From Limnohabitans_A sp048020265 (GTDB taxonomy: Bacteria; Pseudomonadota; Gammaproteobacteria; Burkholderiales; Burkholderiaceae_C): DNA of 64,000 bases. Position 1 is the first letter of the stretch. Each line of letters starts with the position of its first letter. Position numbers and translations under genes: made by a program. Location of the stretch: the NCBI RefSeq assembly GCF_048020265.1, contig NZ_CP171843.1:992001-1056000 (forward strand). Reading direction: 5' to 3'. Below are positions 41,701-50,749 of the stretch, piece after piece. The notes under the pieces are model-generated. The model saw only the letters and a program-made list of their open reading frames with translations. It made no database searches and was not told where the DNA came from.

Positions 41701-42860
41701 GCGCGGGCTCCAGCTTTTTCAAGCCGACTGCCGTCAGGGTTGAACAGCATGCTTGGCGGGACTTTGACTTTGGGTTTGGCCTGAGGCGGGTTCATGGGAG
41801 AGGCCGCTTCCAGGCTGAAGACATAGGCGATCACTTGGGCCACCGCGTGGTACAGGTCTTCAGGTACTTGTTGCTCGACTTCGGTGGTGAAATAAATCGC
41901 GCGGGCCAGGGGTGCAGCTTCGAACAAATGCACGCCGTGCGCCTTGGCTTCTTCTCGGATGAGGGCGGCCATGTGGTCCGTGCCTTTGGCAACCATGATG
42001 GGTGCGCCGTCGCCGGTGGGGTCATATTCGAGCGCCACCGCGAAGTGCTCTGGGTTGGTGATGACCACATCGGCATCCTTGATGCGCTGCATCATGCGCG
42101 AGTTGGCCATTTCACGTTGACGGCGGCGGATTTGGGCTTTGACCTCTGGGCTGCCTTCCATCTGCTTGTATTCGTCTTTGACCTCTTGCTTGGTCATGCG
42201 CATTTTTTTGTTGAATGCGTATTTTTGGTAGGGCACGTCGATCAAAGCAATCAGTGCCAAGCTCATGGCCACCAGCAGGGCCGACTTCATGATCATGAGG
42301 CCGGCAGCCGCCAGCGCCGGCTCCAAGCCCATTTGACCCATCTGGATCAGCGAGTCCATGTTGGACATGAGTGACCACCACAGCACAGCCGAGACCACAG
42401 AGAACTTCAGGACTGCTTTGCCCAGCTCCACCAGGGCGTGTGTGCCAAAAATACGGCCCAGTCCGCTGACCAGGCTGAGTTTGGAGCCTTTGGGCGCAAC
42501 GGCTTGCAAGGAAAACAGATACCCCCCAGTCACGCCCGAGGCCACGATGGCCCCAATCACAGTGAAGACCATTATGGGCAGCACGGTGACAAAGGACGAC
42601 AACATTTGATCGCCAAAGTGTGCGGGCAGCAAAAGGGGTTTGTTCAGAGTGGTCCGGTCAAATACAAAGCCGTTGGCAAAGACAGTGGCCATGCGGCTGA
42701 TCACCCAGCCGCCGGACATCAGCAAAATGGTCAGGGCGCCGATCACAATGACGGCTGCAGGCAATTCGGAGGAGCGCGCGACTTGGCCGTCCTCACGCGC
42801 CTTGCTGAGTTTTCTGGCCGTCGGCTCTTCTGTTTTGTCGTCGCTCGACGCTTCAGACAT
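41697..42860 (-). CDS. flhB: Flagellar export gate protein FlhB, with NPEH at the cleavage site
   Basis: 387 residues. Basic N-terminus (SDDKTEEPTARKLSKAREDG), four transmembrane segments within about 30-210, and the cytoplasmic C-terminal domain. The autocleavage loop reads VITNPEHFAVALEYD instead of the canonical NPTH. The Asn-Pro pair is kept but Thr becomes Glu. The domain continues normally (IREEAKAHGVHLFEAAPLAR, VPEDLYHAVAQVIAYVFSLE). FlhB recognises substrates and switches export from hook to filament. It overlaps fliR by 8 bp. The effect of NPEH on cleavage is unknown. Confidence 0.95.
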   Translation of the reverse strand: MSEASSDDKTEEPTARKLSKAREDGQVARSSELPAAVIVIGALTILLMSGGWVISRMATVFANGFVFDRTTLNKPLLLPAHFGDQMLSSFVTVLPIMVFTVIGAIVASGVTGGYLFSLQAVAPKGSKLSLVSGLGRIFGTHALVELGKAVLKFSVVSAVLWWSLMSNMDSLIQMGQMGLEPALAAAGLMIMKSALLVAMSLALIALIDVPYQKYAFNKKMRMTKQEVKDEYKQMEGSPEVKAQIRRRQREMANSRMMQRIKDADVVITNPEHFAVALEYDPTGDGAPIMVAKGTDHMAALIREEAKAHGVHLFEAAPLARAIYFTTEVEQQVPEDLYHAVAQVIAYVFSLEAASPMNPPQAKPKVKVPPSMLFNPDGSRLEKAGARA

Positions 42861-43629
42861 GGGGAACTCCCATCACGTCACGCACCACGTTGAAACCCTG
42901 CACCCACAGCCACTCGATGCGCGCACCGATACTCTCCATGGAGATGATCAGCACCAGGAAGCCGGCGATGATCATGGCTGGGAAACCCACTGCAAAAATA
43001 TTCAGACTGGGCGCTGCCCGGGTGACCACACCCAGCCCGATGTTGATGAAAAGCAGCGACACCATGACGGGCAAAGCCATCAACACCGCGCCCAAAAAGA
43101 CCATCGAGCTCCACTGCAGCACGCGACCGTAAATGTTCTGGTTGAGGATGGAGGTGCCGATCGGCAGCGAATGGAAGGACTCGGAGATCATTCCCAGCAA
43201 GATGGCGTGGCCACCAAAGCCAACAAAAATCAGGGTCGACATGACGATCATCAATTGCGAGATGACTGGCACGTTGCCCATGTTGGGATCCACCATGTTG
43301 GCCATGGACAAGCCCATGGCGGCGGCAATGCTTTGGCCGCCGACCACCACGGCAGCGACCACCACCTGCAAGATCAGGCCCATGACCGCACCGATCATGA
43401 TTTGGTTGAACACTTCCACCAAACCGGGGGCAGTGGACGGGTCCAGCAAGGGCCATGTGTGCAAGGGATAAACCAGCCAGGCCAACACCAGGGCCAGCAA
43501 GATCCGCAGGCGCAGATTGAACGCGGTCAGCGAGAAAATTGGGGCCGTGACCATCAGGGCCGAAATGCGCAGCATCGGCCACAAAAAGGTATAGAACCTC
43601 TCAATGACGTCGGCGGCCAGGAAATTCAT
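42853..43629 (-). CDS. fliR: Flagellar export gate protein FliR
   Basis: 258 residues with about six hydrophobic segments. The family start (FLAADVIERFYTFLWPMLRI), central GLILQVVVAAVVVGGQSIAA and MGLSMANMVDPNMGNVPVIS fit FliR. It is part of the FliPQR export channel in the membrane. It overlaps flhB by 8 bp and lies 18 bp downstream of fliQ. Confidence 0.95.
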   Translation of the reverse strand: MNFLAADVIERFYTFLWPMLRISALMVTAPIFSLTAFNLRLRILLALVLAWLVYPLHTWPLLDPSTAPGLVEVFNQIMIGAVMGLILQVVVAAVVVGGQSIAAAMGLSMANMVDPNMGNVPVISQLMIVMSTLIFVGFGGHAILLGMISESFHSLPIGTSILNQNIYGRVLQWSSMVFLGAVLMALPVMVSLLFINIGLGVVTRAAPSLNIFAVGFPAMIIAGFLVLIISMESIGARIEWLWVQGFNVVRDVMGVPHV

Positions 43630-43647
43630 GGTGCGTGGGGCCCGTGC

Positions 43648-43917
43648 TCAGGAGAACAAGGCAGGAATACGCAAGAAGATGCTGCGCGTGAAGTCGATCA
43701 GCGTGACCAGCTGCCAGCTGCCAAAGAGGAGCAAGGCCAGGGCCAAGGCGATGAGCTTGGGGATGAAGCTCAAGGTGGACTCGTTGATGGAGGTGGCAGC
43801 CTGGATGATGCCGATGACCAGGCCAACAGCCAAGGCCACGCCCAGCAAGGGCGCGCACACCAACACGGCTGTCCACAAGGCATGCCGTCCCAAATCAATG
43901 ACCATGGCGGTGTCCAT
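43648..43917 (-). CDS. fliQ: Flagellar export gate protein FliQ
   Basis: 89 residues with two long hydrophobic helices (about 15-38 and 52-75) and the FliQ pattern GVALAVGLVIGIIQAATSIN, then FIPKLIALALALLLFGSWQL. It packs around FliP in the export channel. Standard length and place between fliP and fliR. Confidence 0.96.
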   Translation of the reverse strand: MDTAMVIDLGRHALWTAVLVCAPLLGVALAVGLVIGIIQAATSINESTLSFIPKLIALALALLLFGSWQLVTLIDFTRSIFLRIPALFS

Positions 43918-43927
43918 CTTTGTCTCC

Positions 43928-44680
43928 TTAAGGTATGGCGAAGCTGGCGGCCAAAGAACCCATGATCAGGCTCCAGCCGTCCACCAGCACAAACAGCATC
44001 AGTTTGAAAGGCATCGAGATCATCATGGGCGACAGCATCATCATGCCCATGGACATCAGGACGCTGGCCACGATCAGGTCGATCACGACAAAGGGGATAT
44101 AAATCAGAAAACCGATGGTGAACGCGCTCTTCAACTCAGAGGTGAGGAAGGCGGGCACCAAGGTCATGAAAGGCACTTCTTGCGAGCTGGCAACGCTTTT
44201 GTTGCGGGCGATGTCCATGAAGATGGCAATGTCATCTTCACGCGTTTGCAAGAGCATGAAGGCGCGGATCGGCTTTTCGGCAGCGGCCAGCGCTTTGTCA
44301 AACGACAGCCCTTGGTTCATGTAAGGCAGCAGGGCGTTTTGGTACACATCGTTCAGAACGGGTGACATGACGAACAGCGTCAAAAACAGCGACAGCCCCA
44401 CGATGACCATGTTGGGCGGAGTCTGGCCGGTACCCAGCGCTTGGCGCAAGATGGACATGACGATCACGATGCGCACAAACGCCGTCATCATCAGCAGCAC
44501 CGAGGGCAGCACCGAGAGGGTGGTCATCAGGGCCAGCAGCTGCAGCGTGATGCTGTACTGCGTGCCTTTGCCGGTGTTGGTGCTGGTGATGGCTGGCAAG
44601 TCCGGGGCAGCTTGCGCCAAGACGGGCAGCAAGCCCAACAGCACGGTGAGGGTCAAGCCCAAAAGAACAGAACGCTTCAT
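43928..44680 (-). CDS. fliP: Flagellar export gate protein FliP
   Basis: 250 residues with a cleavable signal peptide (about 1-24, ending LAQAAP). FliP motifs: LPSVLLMMTAFVRIVIVMSI, RQALGTGQTPPNMVIVGLSL, then VPAFLTSELKSAFTIGFLIY. It forms the core of the FliPQR channel. The start is coupled to fliO by a 4-bp overlap. Confidence 0.97.
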   Translation of the reverse strand: MKRSVLLGLTLTVLLGLLPVLAQAAPDLPAITSTNTGKGTQYSITLQLLALMTTLSVLPSVLLMMTAFVRIVIVMSILRQALGTGQTPPNMVIVGLSLFLTLFVMSPVLNDVYQNALLPYMNQGLSFDKALAAAEKPIRAFMLLQTREDDIAIFMDIARNKSVASSQEVPFMTLVPAFLTSELKSAFTIGFLIYIPFVVIDLIVASVLMSMGMMMLSPMMISMPFKLMLFVLVDGWSLIMGSLAASFAIP

Positions 44681-44988
44681 GGTGTGGTGTTTTCAATCTC
44701 GGCCGGCTCGCACTCTGAAGCGGCCATCAAGGGGGTCAGCACGGTCATGTGTTGTGCGGTGACGCCGACCAAAATTTCGCGCTCGTCAAGCCGAATGAGC
44801 ATGATTTTTTGACGCGGACCGACGGACAGCGTTTCCAGTGTCTGCAAGCGTTGGGTGCTTTTGCGCATCAGGAGGGCGCCGTTTTGCAGTTTGCGCAATC
44901 CCCACAGCAGCGCCAGCAGCAGGCCGATGACAAAAATGAAGCTGAACAGGTATTGAAGCCAGTCCCCCAAAGTCCATGCCGAGCTCAT
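44677..44988 (-). CDS. fliO: Flagellar export assembly protein FliO
   Basis: 103 residues from the ATG at 44988. One transmembrane helix (about 8-30, WLQYLFSFIFVIGLLLALLW) and the short cytoplasmic FliO domain (LQTLETLSVGPRQKIMLIRL, EREILVGVTAQHMTVL). It stabilises FliP during assembly. It overlaps fliP and follows fliN by 16 bp. Confidence 0.93.
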   Translation of the reverse strand: MSSAWTLGDWLQYLFSFIFVIGLLLALLWGLRKLQNGALLMRKSTQRLQTLETLSVGPRQKIMLIRLDEREILVGVTAQHMTVLTPLMAASECEPAEIENTTP

Positions 44989-45004
44989 ACCCAAGTGCTC
45001 CAGC

Positions 45005-45316
45005 TCACAGGTTTTCGAGTCGTTCGGAGGCCGGCACCACGCGCGTCAGGCGAATGCCATAGCGGTCGTTGACCAGCACCACCTCGCCTTGGGCGACCAC
45101 GGTGTTGTTCACCAACAAATTCAGGGGTTCGCCGGCGATGCGGTCGAGTTCGACCACGCTGCCCTGGGTCAGGCGCATCAGGTCGCGGATTTTGATCACG
45201 GCGCGTCCCACTTCGATGGACAAAGTCACGGGAATGTTTTGCAACACGTCGACGTGGATTTGGCCTTTGGTGCCCGCTTCCGGGCTGAATTCGGTGTCGT
45301 TGTTCATATCGCTCAT
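45005..45316 (-). CDS. fliN: Flagellar switch protein FliN
   Basis: 103 residues forming one SpoA/C-ring domain: VLQNIPVTLSIEVGRAVIKI, RDLMRLTQGSVVELDRIAGE, PLNLLVNNTVVAQGEVVLVN. With FliM and FliG it makes the C-ring. It is the short FliN form. Downstream of fliM by 19 bp. Confidence 0.97.
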   Translation of the reverse strand: MSDMNNDTEFSPEAGTKGQIHVDVLQNIPVTLSIEVGRAVIKIRDLMRLTQGSVVELDRIAGEPLNLLVNNTVVAQGEVVLVNDRYGIRLTRVVPASERLENL

Positions 45317-45335
45317 GGGCGTTCCTCGATGGAGT

Positions 45336-46334
45336 TCAAGCGGTCAGGTTGGGGCTGATGGGTTGCACGATCTTGACAGCCACTTGGCTGCCCAGAGCGC
45401 CGACTTCCACATCGAACACTGGCATGTCTTCGATCATGGCCCGAGCCGACTCGGATTTTTTGAAAGGCAGGACATCGCCCGGTTGCATGGTCTGCAGTTG
45501 GTGCAAGGACATGCTCATTTTGCCCAGCAAGATTTGAAGTTCGAGCTCGGCATCGCGCACCGCATCGTCCAGTTGGGTGCGCCAAACTTTGTCGGATTCT
45601 TCGTTGCCATCGCCGGTTTGAACACGGCTGCGCAGCACGTCGCGCACGGGCTTGAGCGCCACGTACGGGATGACCATGTCAATGAAGCCCGAGCCTTGGT
45701 TGCTGGAGTCGGACTCAAAGCGGCTGAGCACCACCAGGTCATTTTCGTCGGCAATTTGCGCGAACTGGGGGTTGATTTCCGAGCTGACGTGTTCGAAGTC
45801 AATCGGCGCCACAGGCGCCCAAGCTTCCTTGAAGGACCTGAAAAAGACCTGCAAGATGATTTTGATGATGCGCGCTTCGGTCGGTGTGAAGAGGCGGCCG
45901 GGAGGCAGCTGGCCCACACCGCGGCCAAAGCCGCCAAAGAAACTGTCCAGAGAGCTGAAGACCACGGTGGTGTCGATCACCACCATGGCATAGCCCCGCA
46001 GCGGTGCCATGCGGATGATGTTCACCGACAAGGGGGCCTTGAGGTCTTTGATGTAGTCGCCAAAACGCACAATTTGTGCCCGGGTCGGGTTGACGCGGGG
46101 GCTGGTGCGCAGCACTTCCAACATGCCGAGTCGGAACATGCGGATGAAGCGCTCGTTGATCATGTCCAGCGAGGCGACGTTCACCCCCAAGCTGCTGTCC
46201 TCTGCGGCTAGGTCGTGTTTGCGGACCTGAACATCCAGGTTGTAGCCCGTCTCGTCTTCCATGCTGCCGTCGTTGAAACTGGCCGACAGGGCGGCGAGTT
46301 CTTCCGGCGACAAGAGGTTTTGGGTATCGGACAT
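45336..46334 (-). CDS. fliM: Flagellar motor switch protein FliM
   Basis: 332 residues. The CheY-binding N-terminal peptide is present as LLSPEELAALSA (about 6-17). The CheC-like middle domain follows (RFIRMFRLGMLEVLRTSPRV; the GGFGRG loop), then the C-terminal SpoA domain (AELELQILLGKMSMSLHQLQ). It receives phospho-CheY and sets rotation direction. It lies between fliL and fliN. Confidence 0.97.
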   Translation of the reverse strand: MSDTQNLLSPEELAALSASFNDGSMEDETGYNLDVQVRKHDLAAEDSSLGVNVASLDMINERFIRMFRLGMLEVLRTSPRVNPTRAQIVRFGDYIKDLKAPLSVNIIRMAPLRGYAMVVIDTTVVFSSLDSFFGGFGRGVGQLPPGRLFTPTEARIIKIILQVFFRSFKEAWAPVAPIDFEHVSSEINPQFAQIADENDLVVLSRFESDSSNQGSGFIDMVIPYVALKPVRDVLRSRVQTGDGNEESDKVWRTQLDDAVRDAELELQILLGKMSMSLHQLQTMQPGDVLPFKKSESARAMIEDMPVFDVEVGALGSQVAVKIVQPISPNLTA

Positions 46335-46362
46335 GGTGTTGGCAATCGGTCAAATTTACAAA

Positions 46363-46944
46363 TCACTGCACCACAAAGCTGGTGAAAAAGACTTCTTCGA
46401 TGCCGCCGAAGTCTTCGTACTTTTGCAGCACGGCGTTCATTTCTTCCCGGATCTTGGCCGCGAGCTCTTTGCGGAACTCGGGCTTGGCCAAATCGGCATC
46501 GGTCATTTGACGCATGGTGTCCAGCGCCACCGAGCGCAGTGCAAACTCATGCTTTTTCGCGTTCTTGAATACACGCTCGTCGTAGTGCGTCATGATGGCC
46601 AAATTCAACTGAATGACCTTGCGGGTGTTCGTCAGGTTGGAAACCAGAGGCTTTTCCAGTTCCATGTAGCTGTTTTCAAAACGTTGTAGCTCGGGGGATT
46701 CCTTGGCCACTTTTTGAGGTGGTGCAGGCTCGCTGGCACCGGCTTTGCTGTCGGCGGCGCCTTGCTCCAGGGTTTTGAGTGCTTCTTCGGCAGCGCGTGT
46801 GTCTTTTTTGTCAAAAAAGCCCGTGACAAACATGGTGCCGACAGCCGTGCCGACCAACAACAAGATGGCCACCAGTGCAATCACGATGATCTTGATCAGC
46901 GGTGATTTCTTCTTGCCTTCAACTTCAATTTCTTCGTCTGCCAT
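46363..46944 (-). CDS. fliL: Flagellar basal-body protein FliL
   Basis: 193 residues from ATG 46944, with AAGGAG just upstream (a GTG at 46950 is less likely). A transmembrane helix (about 17-38) is followed by a Lys/Ala-rich linker and the periplasmic FliL domain: MELEKPLVSNLTNTRKVIQL, REEMNAVLQKYEDFGGIEEV, ending in SFVVQ. FliL assembles around the stator units. It is 24 bp downstream of fliK. Confidence 0.95.
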   Translation of the reverse strand: MADEEIEVEGKKKSPLIKIIVIALVAILLLVGTAVGTMFVTGFFDKKDTRAAEEALKTLEQGAADSKAGASEPAPPQKVAKESPELQRFENSYMELEKPLVSNLTNTRKVIQLNLAIMTHYDERVFKNAKKHEFALRSVALDTMRQMTDADLAKPEFRKELAAKIREEMNAVLQKYEDFGGIEEVFFTSFVVQ

Positions 46945-46968
46945 GTTCACTCCTTGATTGATTCCGCG

Positions 46969-48390
46969 TCAAACCAACACATCCCAGCCGTCTTGGCCCA
47001 TTTTCATGCGGGGGGCATTGAGCACAGGCGCTGCCAGGGGCGTGGGGTCGTTATTTTCGGTTTTCGCCGATTTTGACATTTGGCTGGGTGTCGACTCTCC
47101 GCCACGTTGCTGGGTTTGACCATCGCCTACGTTCAAAGAAGCAACATTCATGCCCATTTGGCTCAGTGTTTCCCGGAGTTTGGACATGCCCTCCTGGAGC
47201 AATTCACGGGTGAGCGCCTGTGGGGCCGTGAACACCGCATCCATTTCGCCGCTGCGCATGCGCATTTCCACTTCAATGTGTCCAAGTGTCGCAGGTCGCA
47301 GCGACAGTTTCAGGTGCCATTGGCCTTTTTCGATCTCGGACAAAATCCGTTGGCCCACCGCTTGGCCCATTTTTTCCGCCAGATCCTGTACTTTTTCGCT
47401 CCTCTGGGCGGCATTGGCGCCGGCGGGCGGCAGGTTATCTGCTTGACCCGTGTCAGCCTGCGGGGCGGCGGTGCTGGCTTCCAAGCGATGGCCGCTGTGT
47501 CCTGATAAAGGGGTGGGATGCGCTGCGCTGGCGGTGTCACCTTCTTGCATGAGGCTGTCCAGCAATTCAGGTGTGGCCACTTGTGACAGGTCTATTTCGC
47601 TCAAAGCGATCGCGGTTTTGGGAGTGACGGTGTCTTTGATCTGGTTGGCGCTGAGGCCATTTCGCAGCATCCAGACAGCGGCCGGCGCAGGGGGCGTTGC
47701 CAAAAGTTGGAGTTGCACCTCTGCCGCATCTGCCGTTGCTTCTGGCGAGGCGGCGTTTGCGCGGGCTTTTTCCGTGGACTGGCCCATGACCCACAGGGCA
47801 GCGCTGTTGAGCGCGTTTTGGGCGATCTGCATGTCAGGCTCGGTCACTGCGCCGCTGGTCGCTGCAGGGGGCAGCGTGGCACCGGTGACGGTGCTCGCAG
47901 ATGTTGTATTTGCAGTTCCCATTGCCTCGGCGCTGATGACAGTGGCGCCATTTTGCAAGCCTGTGTCGACAGGCAAGGCCGCTGGCACCGTGCCCATGAG
48001 CCATTGAACGGCGGTTTCGTCCAAGCCTTGCGACCTGGCGAATGCCTCCAGGCTTTGCTCGTCGGGCAAAGTGGTTTCAGGTGTGATGACATTCAGGTGA
48101 GGGCCCCAATGCACGGCTTTCAAAAAGTCCCCGCCGACTGGACCCATGAGGCGGGACAAACCCATATCGGCCATCGCTTGCCCATCAGCCTGTTTGGCGA
48201 TCGCAGTTTCTTGTTCCCCGGTGCTTGCAGCCGTTGCCGCGTTGCGGCTCGCCGGATTCAGGACACCGGACATCACTTGGCCAAATTCAGACGCATCGGC
48301 GCGTCCATCTTTGTTGTTTTTGGACTCTAAAGTTTCTATTTTTTGAGTTGGGGTGGCGCGGACAGGTGAGTCAATCAAAGTCGTGGTCAT
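46969..48390 (-). CDS. fliK: Flagellar hook-length control protein FliK
   Basis: 473 residues from the ATG at 48390. The Ala/Thr/Gln-rich N-terminal ruler region (about 1-340) is low in conservation. The C-terminal Flg_hook domain is clear: GQWHLKLSLRPATLGHIEVE, MRMRSGEMDAVFTAPQALTR, then LRETLSQMGMNVASLNV. A longer frame to 48525 would overlap the sigma-54-type promoter and is rejected. First gene of the long leftward export operon. A second FliK-like protein is encoded at 29389-30501. Confidence 0.93.
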   Translation of the reverse strand: MTTTLIDSPVRATPTQKIETLESKNNKDGRADASEFGQVMSGVLNPASRNAATAASTGEQETAIAKQADGQAMADMGLSRLMGPVGGDFLKAVHWGPHLNVITPETTLPDEQSLEAFARSQGLDETAVQWLMGTVPAALPVDTGLQNGATVISAEAMGTANTTSASTVTGATLPPAATSGAVTEPDMQIAQNALNSAALWVMGQSTEKARANAASPEATADAAEVQLQLLATPPAPAAVWMLRNGLSANQIKDTVTPKTAIALSEIDLSQVATPELLDSLMQEGDTASAAHPTPLSGHSGHRLEASTAAPQADTGQADNLPPAGANAAQRSEKVQDLAEKMGQAVGQRILSEIEKGQWHLKLSLRPATLGHIEVEMRMRSGEMDAVFTAPQALTRELLQEGMSKLRETLSQMGMNVASLNVGDGQTQQRGGESTPSQMSKSAKTENNDPTPLAAPVLNAPRMKMGQDGWDVLV

Positions 48391-48483
48391 GGGTGTTGCG
48401 TCTTGAGTGTGTTTTTTGATGGTTTCACGGGCTCTAAAAGCTGCGGTGATTTTTTGCCGCTGCACGATGGTTGATTCAGTGTC

Positions 48484-48499
48484 AGCAAGTTGCGCACCA
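48484..48499 (-). promoter_or_regulatory. Sigma-54-type promoter for the fliK-flhB operon
   Basis: Read leftward: TGGTGCGCAACTTGCT, keeping GG and TTGCT at exact spacing. The expected leader to the fliK ATG at 48390 is about 83 nt. It is divergent from the flhA promoter 50 bp away. Confidence 0.65.
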
Positions 48500-48548
48500 G
48501 CTTTTACGAGCGACGTCGACCCCATCGATCAGCAGGTGTCGGTTTGCA

Positions 48549-48564
48549 TGGCATGTACTTTGCT
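48549..48564 (+). promoter_or_regulatory. Sigma-54-type promoter for the flhA-flhF-flhG-fliA operon
   Basis: TGGCATGTACTTTGCT differs from TGGCACG-N4-TTGCT at one fixed position. The expected leader to the flhA ATG at 48626 is about 50 nt. It would place fliA, and thus the sigma-28 genes, under sigma-54 control. Confidence 0.78.
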
Positions 48565-48625
48565 TAAAGGTACTGAAACTTTGACACCCCCAGCCCCTGT
48601 TGCTTCTCCCAGCGCTTAATTTGCC

Positions 48626-50743
48626 ATGACCACTTTGACCCTGTCCGCCATCCGACAGAACTTCGCGCGCTTCGATCTGGCGGGCTTGGGTCTGCCTGCT
48701 TTGGTTTTGTTGATCATGGCGATGTTGGTGGTTCCGCTGCCCCCCTTGTTGTTGGACATCCTGTTCACCTTCAACATCATGATTGGCCTGGTGGTCATCA
48801 TGATCGCCATTGGCACGCGCAAGCCGCTGGAGTTTTCCTCTTTCCCATCGGTGCTGCTGTTCGCCACCATGCTGCGCTTGGCCCTGAACGTGGCTTCCAC
48901 CCGAGTGGTGCTGGTCAACGGCCACGAAGGTCCCGAGGCGGCCGGCAAAGTGATTGCTGCATTCGGTGAGTTCGTGATCGGTGGAAATTACATCGTTGGC
49001 TTTATCATTTTTGTGATCTTGATGATCGTCAACTTCTTTGTGGTGACGAAGGGCGCAGGCCGAGTCTCCGAGGTCAATGCCCGCTTCACCCTGGATGCGA
49101 TGCCTGGCAAGCAAATGTCGATCGACGCGGACTTGAACGCCGGTGTGATTGACCAGGAAACCGCCAAAAAGCGCCGAGAAGAGTTGGCCCAAGAGTCCGA
49201 CTTTTTCGGTTCCATGGACGGTGCCTCCAAATTTGTGAGCGGCGACGCCATGGCCGGCCTTTTGATTCTGATCATCAACATCGTGGGGGGCTTGGCCATT
49301 GGCATCGGCCAACACAACCTGTCGGTCGGCGATGCCAGCCGTATCTATGTGCTGTTGACCATTGGTGACGGCTTGGTTGCGCAGATCCCATCTTTGTTTT
49401 TGTCACTGGCCACCGCCATCATCGTGACCCGGGTGACGACTTCCGAGTCGATGACCGAGCAGGCCACCACCCAGTTGTCGAATGTGCCGGCCCTGTTTAT
49501 CGCAGCCGGTATCTTGACCATTCTGGGTTTGGTGCCCGGCATGCCGCATTTGGTGTTCCTGACGCTGGCCGCTGCCACCGCCGGCATGGCTTTCATGGTC
49601 ATGCGCAAGCAAATGCAACTGGAAGAAAGCGCGGCCACGCCCGCTGCGCCCACCAGCGATGCCCCCAAAGAGCTGGATTGGGACGATGTCGAACAGGTGG
49701 ATTTGATCGGTTTGGAGATCGGCTACGGCTTGATCCCTTTGGTCAACGTGGAGTCGGGCGGGCAGTTGATGACACGCGTGAAGGGCGTGCGCAAAAAGCT
49801 CTCTGCCGAATTGGGCTTCCTGGTGCAACCGGTGCGCATCCGGGACGCGCTCAACCTCGAACCTGACGCTTACCACATCGTCTTGAACGGCGTGGTGCGA
49901 GGTCGCGGCGAAGTCAAAGTGGGTCGCGAATTGGCCATCAACCCCGGCAAGGTGTACGGCAAAATTGAAGGCCAGCCCACCAAAGAGCCAGCCTTTGGTC
50001 TTGAAGCCGTGTGGATTCAACCGGTCTTGCGCGACCAAGCGCGAGCTCTGGGTTATACCGTGGTGGACCCGAGCACGGCCATCGCAACCCACATGAACAA
50101 GGTTCTGCGCGACAATGCCTCCGAGCTCATGAGCCATGACGAGGCGCAGAAACTCCTCGACAAATTGGCCGCTAAATCCCCCAAGCTGGTGGAAGAGTTG
50201 GTGCCTGGCAAATTGTCTTTGGGTGTGGTGACCCGTACCCTGCAAAATCTGTTGCAAGAATCGGTGCCTATCCGTGACATGCGCACGGTGGTGGAAGCAC
50301 TCACTGAAGTGTGTGGGCGCACGCAAGATCCCGACCAATTGACCCAATTGGTCCGCCCCAAGCTCGGCCGCATGATCGTGCAGAGCCTGACTGAAAATCG
50401 CGACACCTTGTCGGTCCTGACGCTCGACCCTCAACTTGAGCAGCTGCTGCACAACGTCTTGCAGCAAAACACCAACGCCGCCGGTATGGTCTTGGAGCCT
50501 GGCTTGGCCGAAAGCCTGTTTGCGGCGCTGCGCGAAAGTGCCCGGACCACCGAAGAGCAGGGCTTGCCAGCCGTTTTGGTGGTGTCACCCGCCATACGGC
50601 CCTGGATGTCCCGTGCCGTTCGTTACCGCGTGAGTGACCTCACCGTGCTGTCTTACAGCGAAATCCCAGATGACCAGGCCGTGAAGGTGATCAACACCGT
50701 GCAAGCCGATCCACGTAACAACGCCAATGGCGTGAAGAGCTGA
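48626..50743 (+). CDS. flhA: Flagellar export gate protein FlhA
   Basis: 705 residues. The N-terminal half has about eight transmembrane segments (first at about 20-40), with the conserved cytoplasmic FHIPEP-like region seen here as FSSFPSVLLFATMLRLALNV and GRVSEVNARFTLDAMPGKQM. The C-terminal cytoplasmic domain (about 345-705) includes EQVDLIGLEIGYGLIPLVNV and RDMRTVVEALTEV. It is the nonameric ring of the export gate that docks chaperone-substrate complexes. First gene of the rightward operon. Confidence 0.97.
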   Translation: MTTLTLSAIRQNFARFDLAGLGLPALVLLIMAMLVVPLPPLLLDILFTFNIMIGLVVIMIAIGTRKPLEFSSFPSVLLFATMLRLALNVASTRVVLVNGHEGPEAAGKVIAAFGEFVIGGNYIVGFIIFVILMIVNFFVVTKGAGRVSEVNARFTLDAMPGKQMSIDADLNAGVIDQETAKKRREELAQESDFFGSMDGASKFVSGDAMAGLLILIINIVGGLAIGIGQHNLSVGDASRIYVLLTIGDGLVAQIPSLFLSLATAIIVTRVTTSESMTEQATTQLSNVPALFIAAGILTILGLVPGMPHLVFLTLAAATAGMAFMVMRKQMQLEESAATPAAPTSDAPKELDWDDVEQVDLIGLEIGYGLIPLVNVESGGQLMTRVKGVRKKLSAELGFLVQPVRIRDALNLEPDAYHIVLNGVVRGRGEVKVGRELAINPGKVYGKIEGQPTKEPAFGLEAVWIQPVLRDQARALGYTVVDPSTAIATHMNKVLRDNASELMSHDEAQKLLDKLAAKSPKLVEELVPGKLSLGVVTRTLQNLLQESVPIRDMRTVVEALTEVCGRTQDPDQLTQLVRPKLGRMIVQSLTENRDTLSVLTLDPQLEQLLHNVLQQNTNAAGMVLEPGLAESLFAALRESARTTEEQGLPAVLVVSPAIRPWMSRAVRYRVSDLTVLSYSEIPDDQAVKVINTVQADPRNNANGVKS

Positions 50744-50749
50744 TAAATC

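Noticed and set aside
42640..43965. 441-residue open frame on the plus strand
   Set aside because: Antisense to flhB, fliR and fliQ; composition dominated by His, Asp, Gly and Gln; no recognisable fold.
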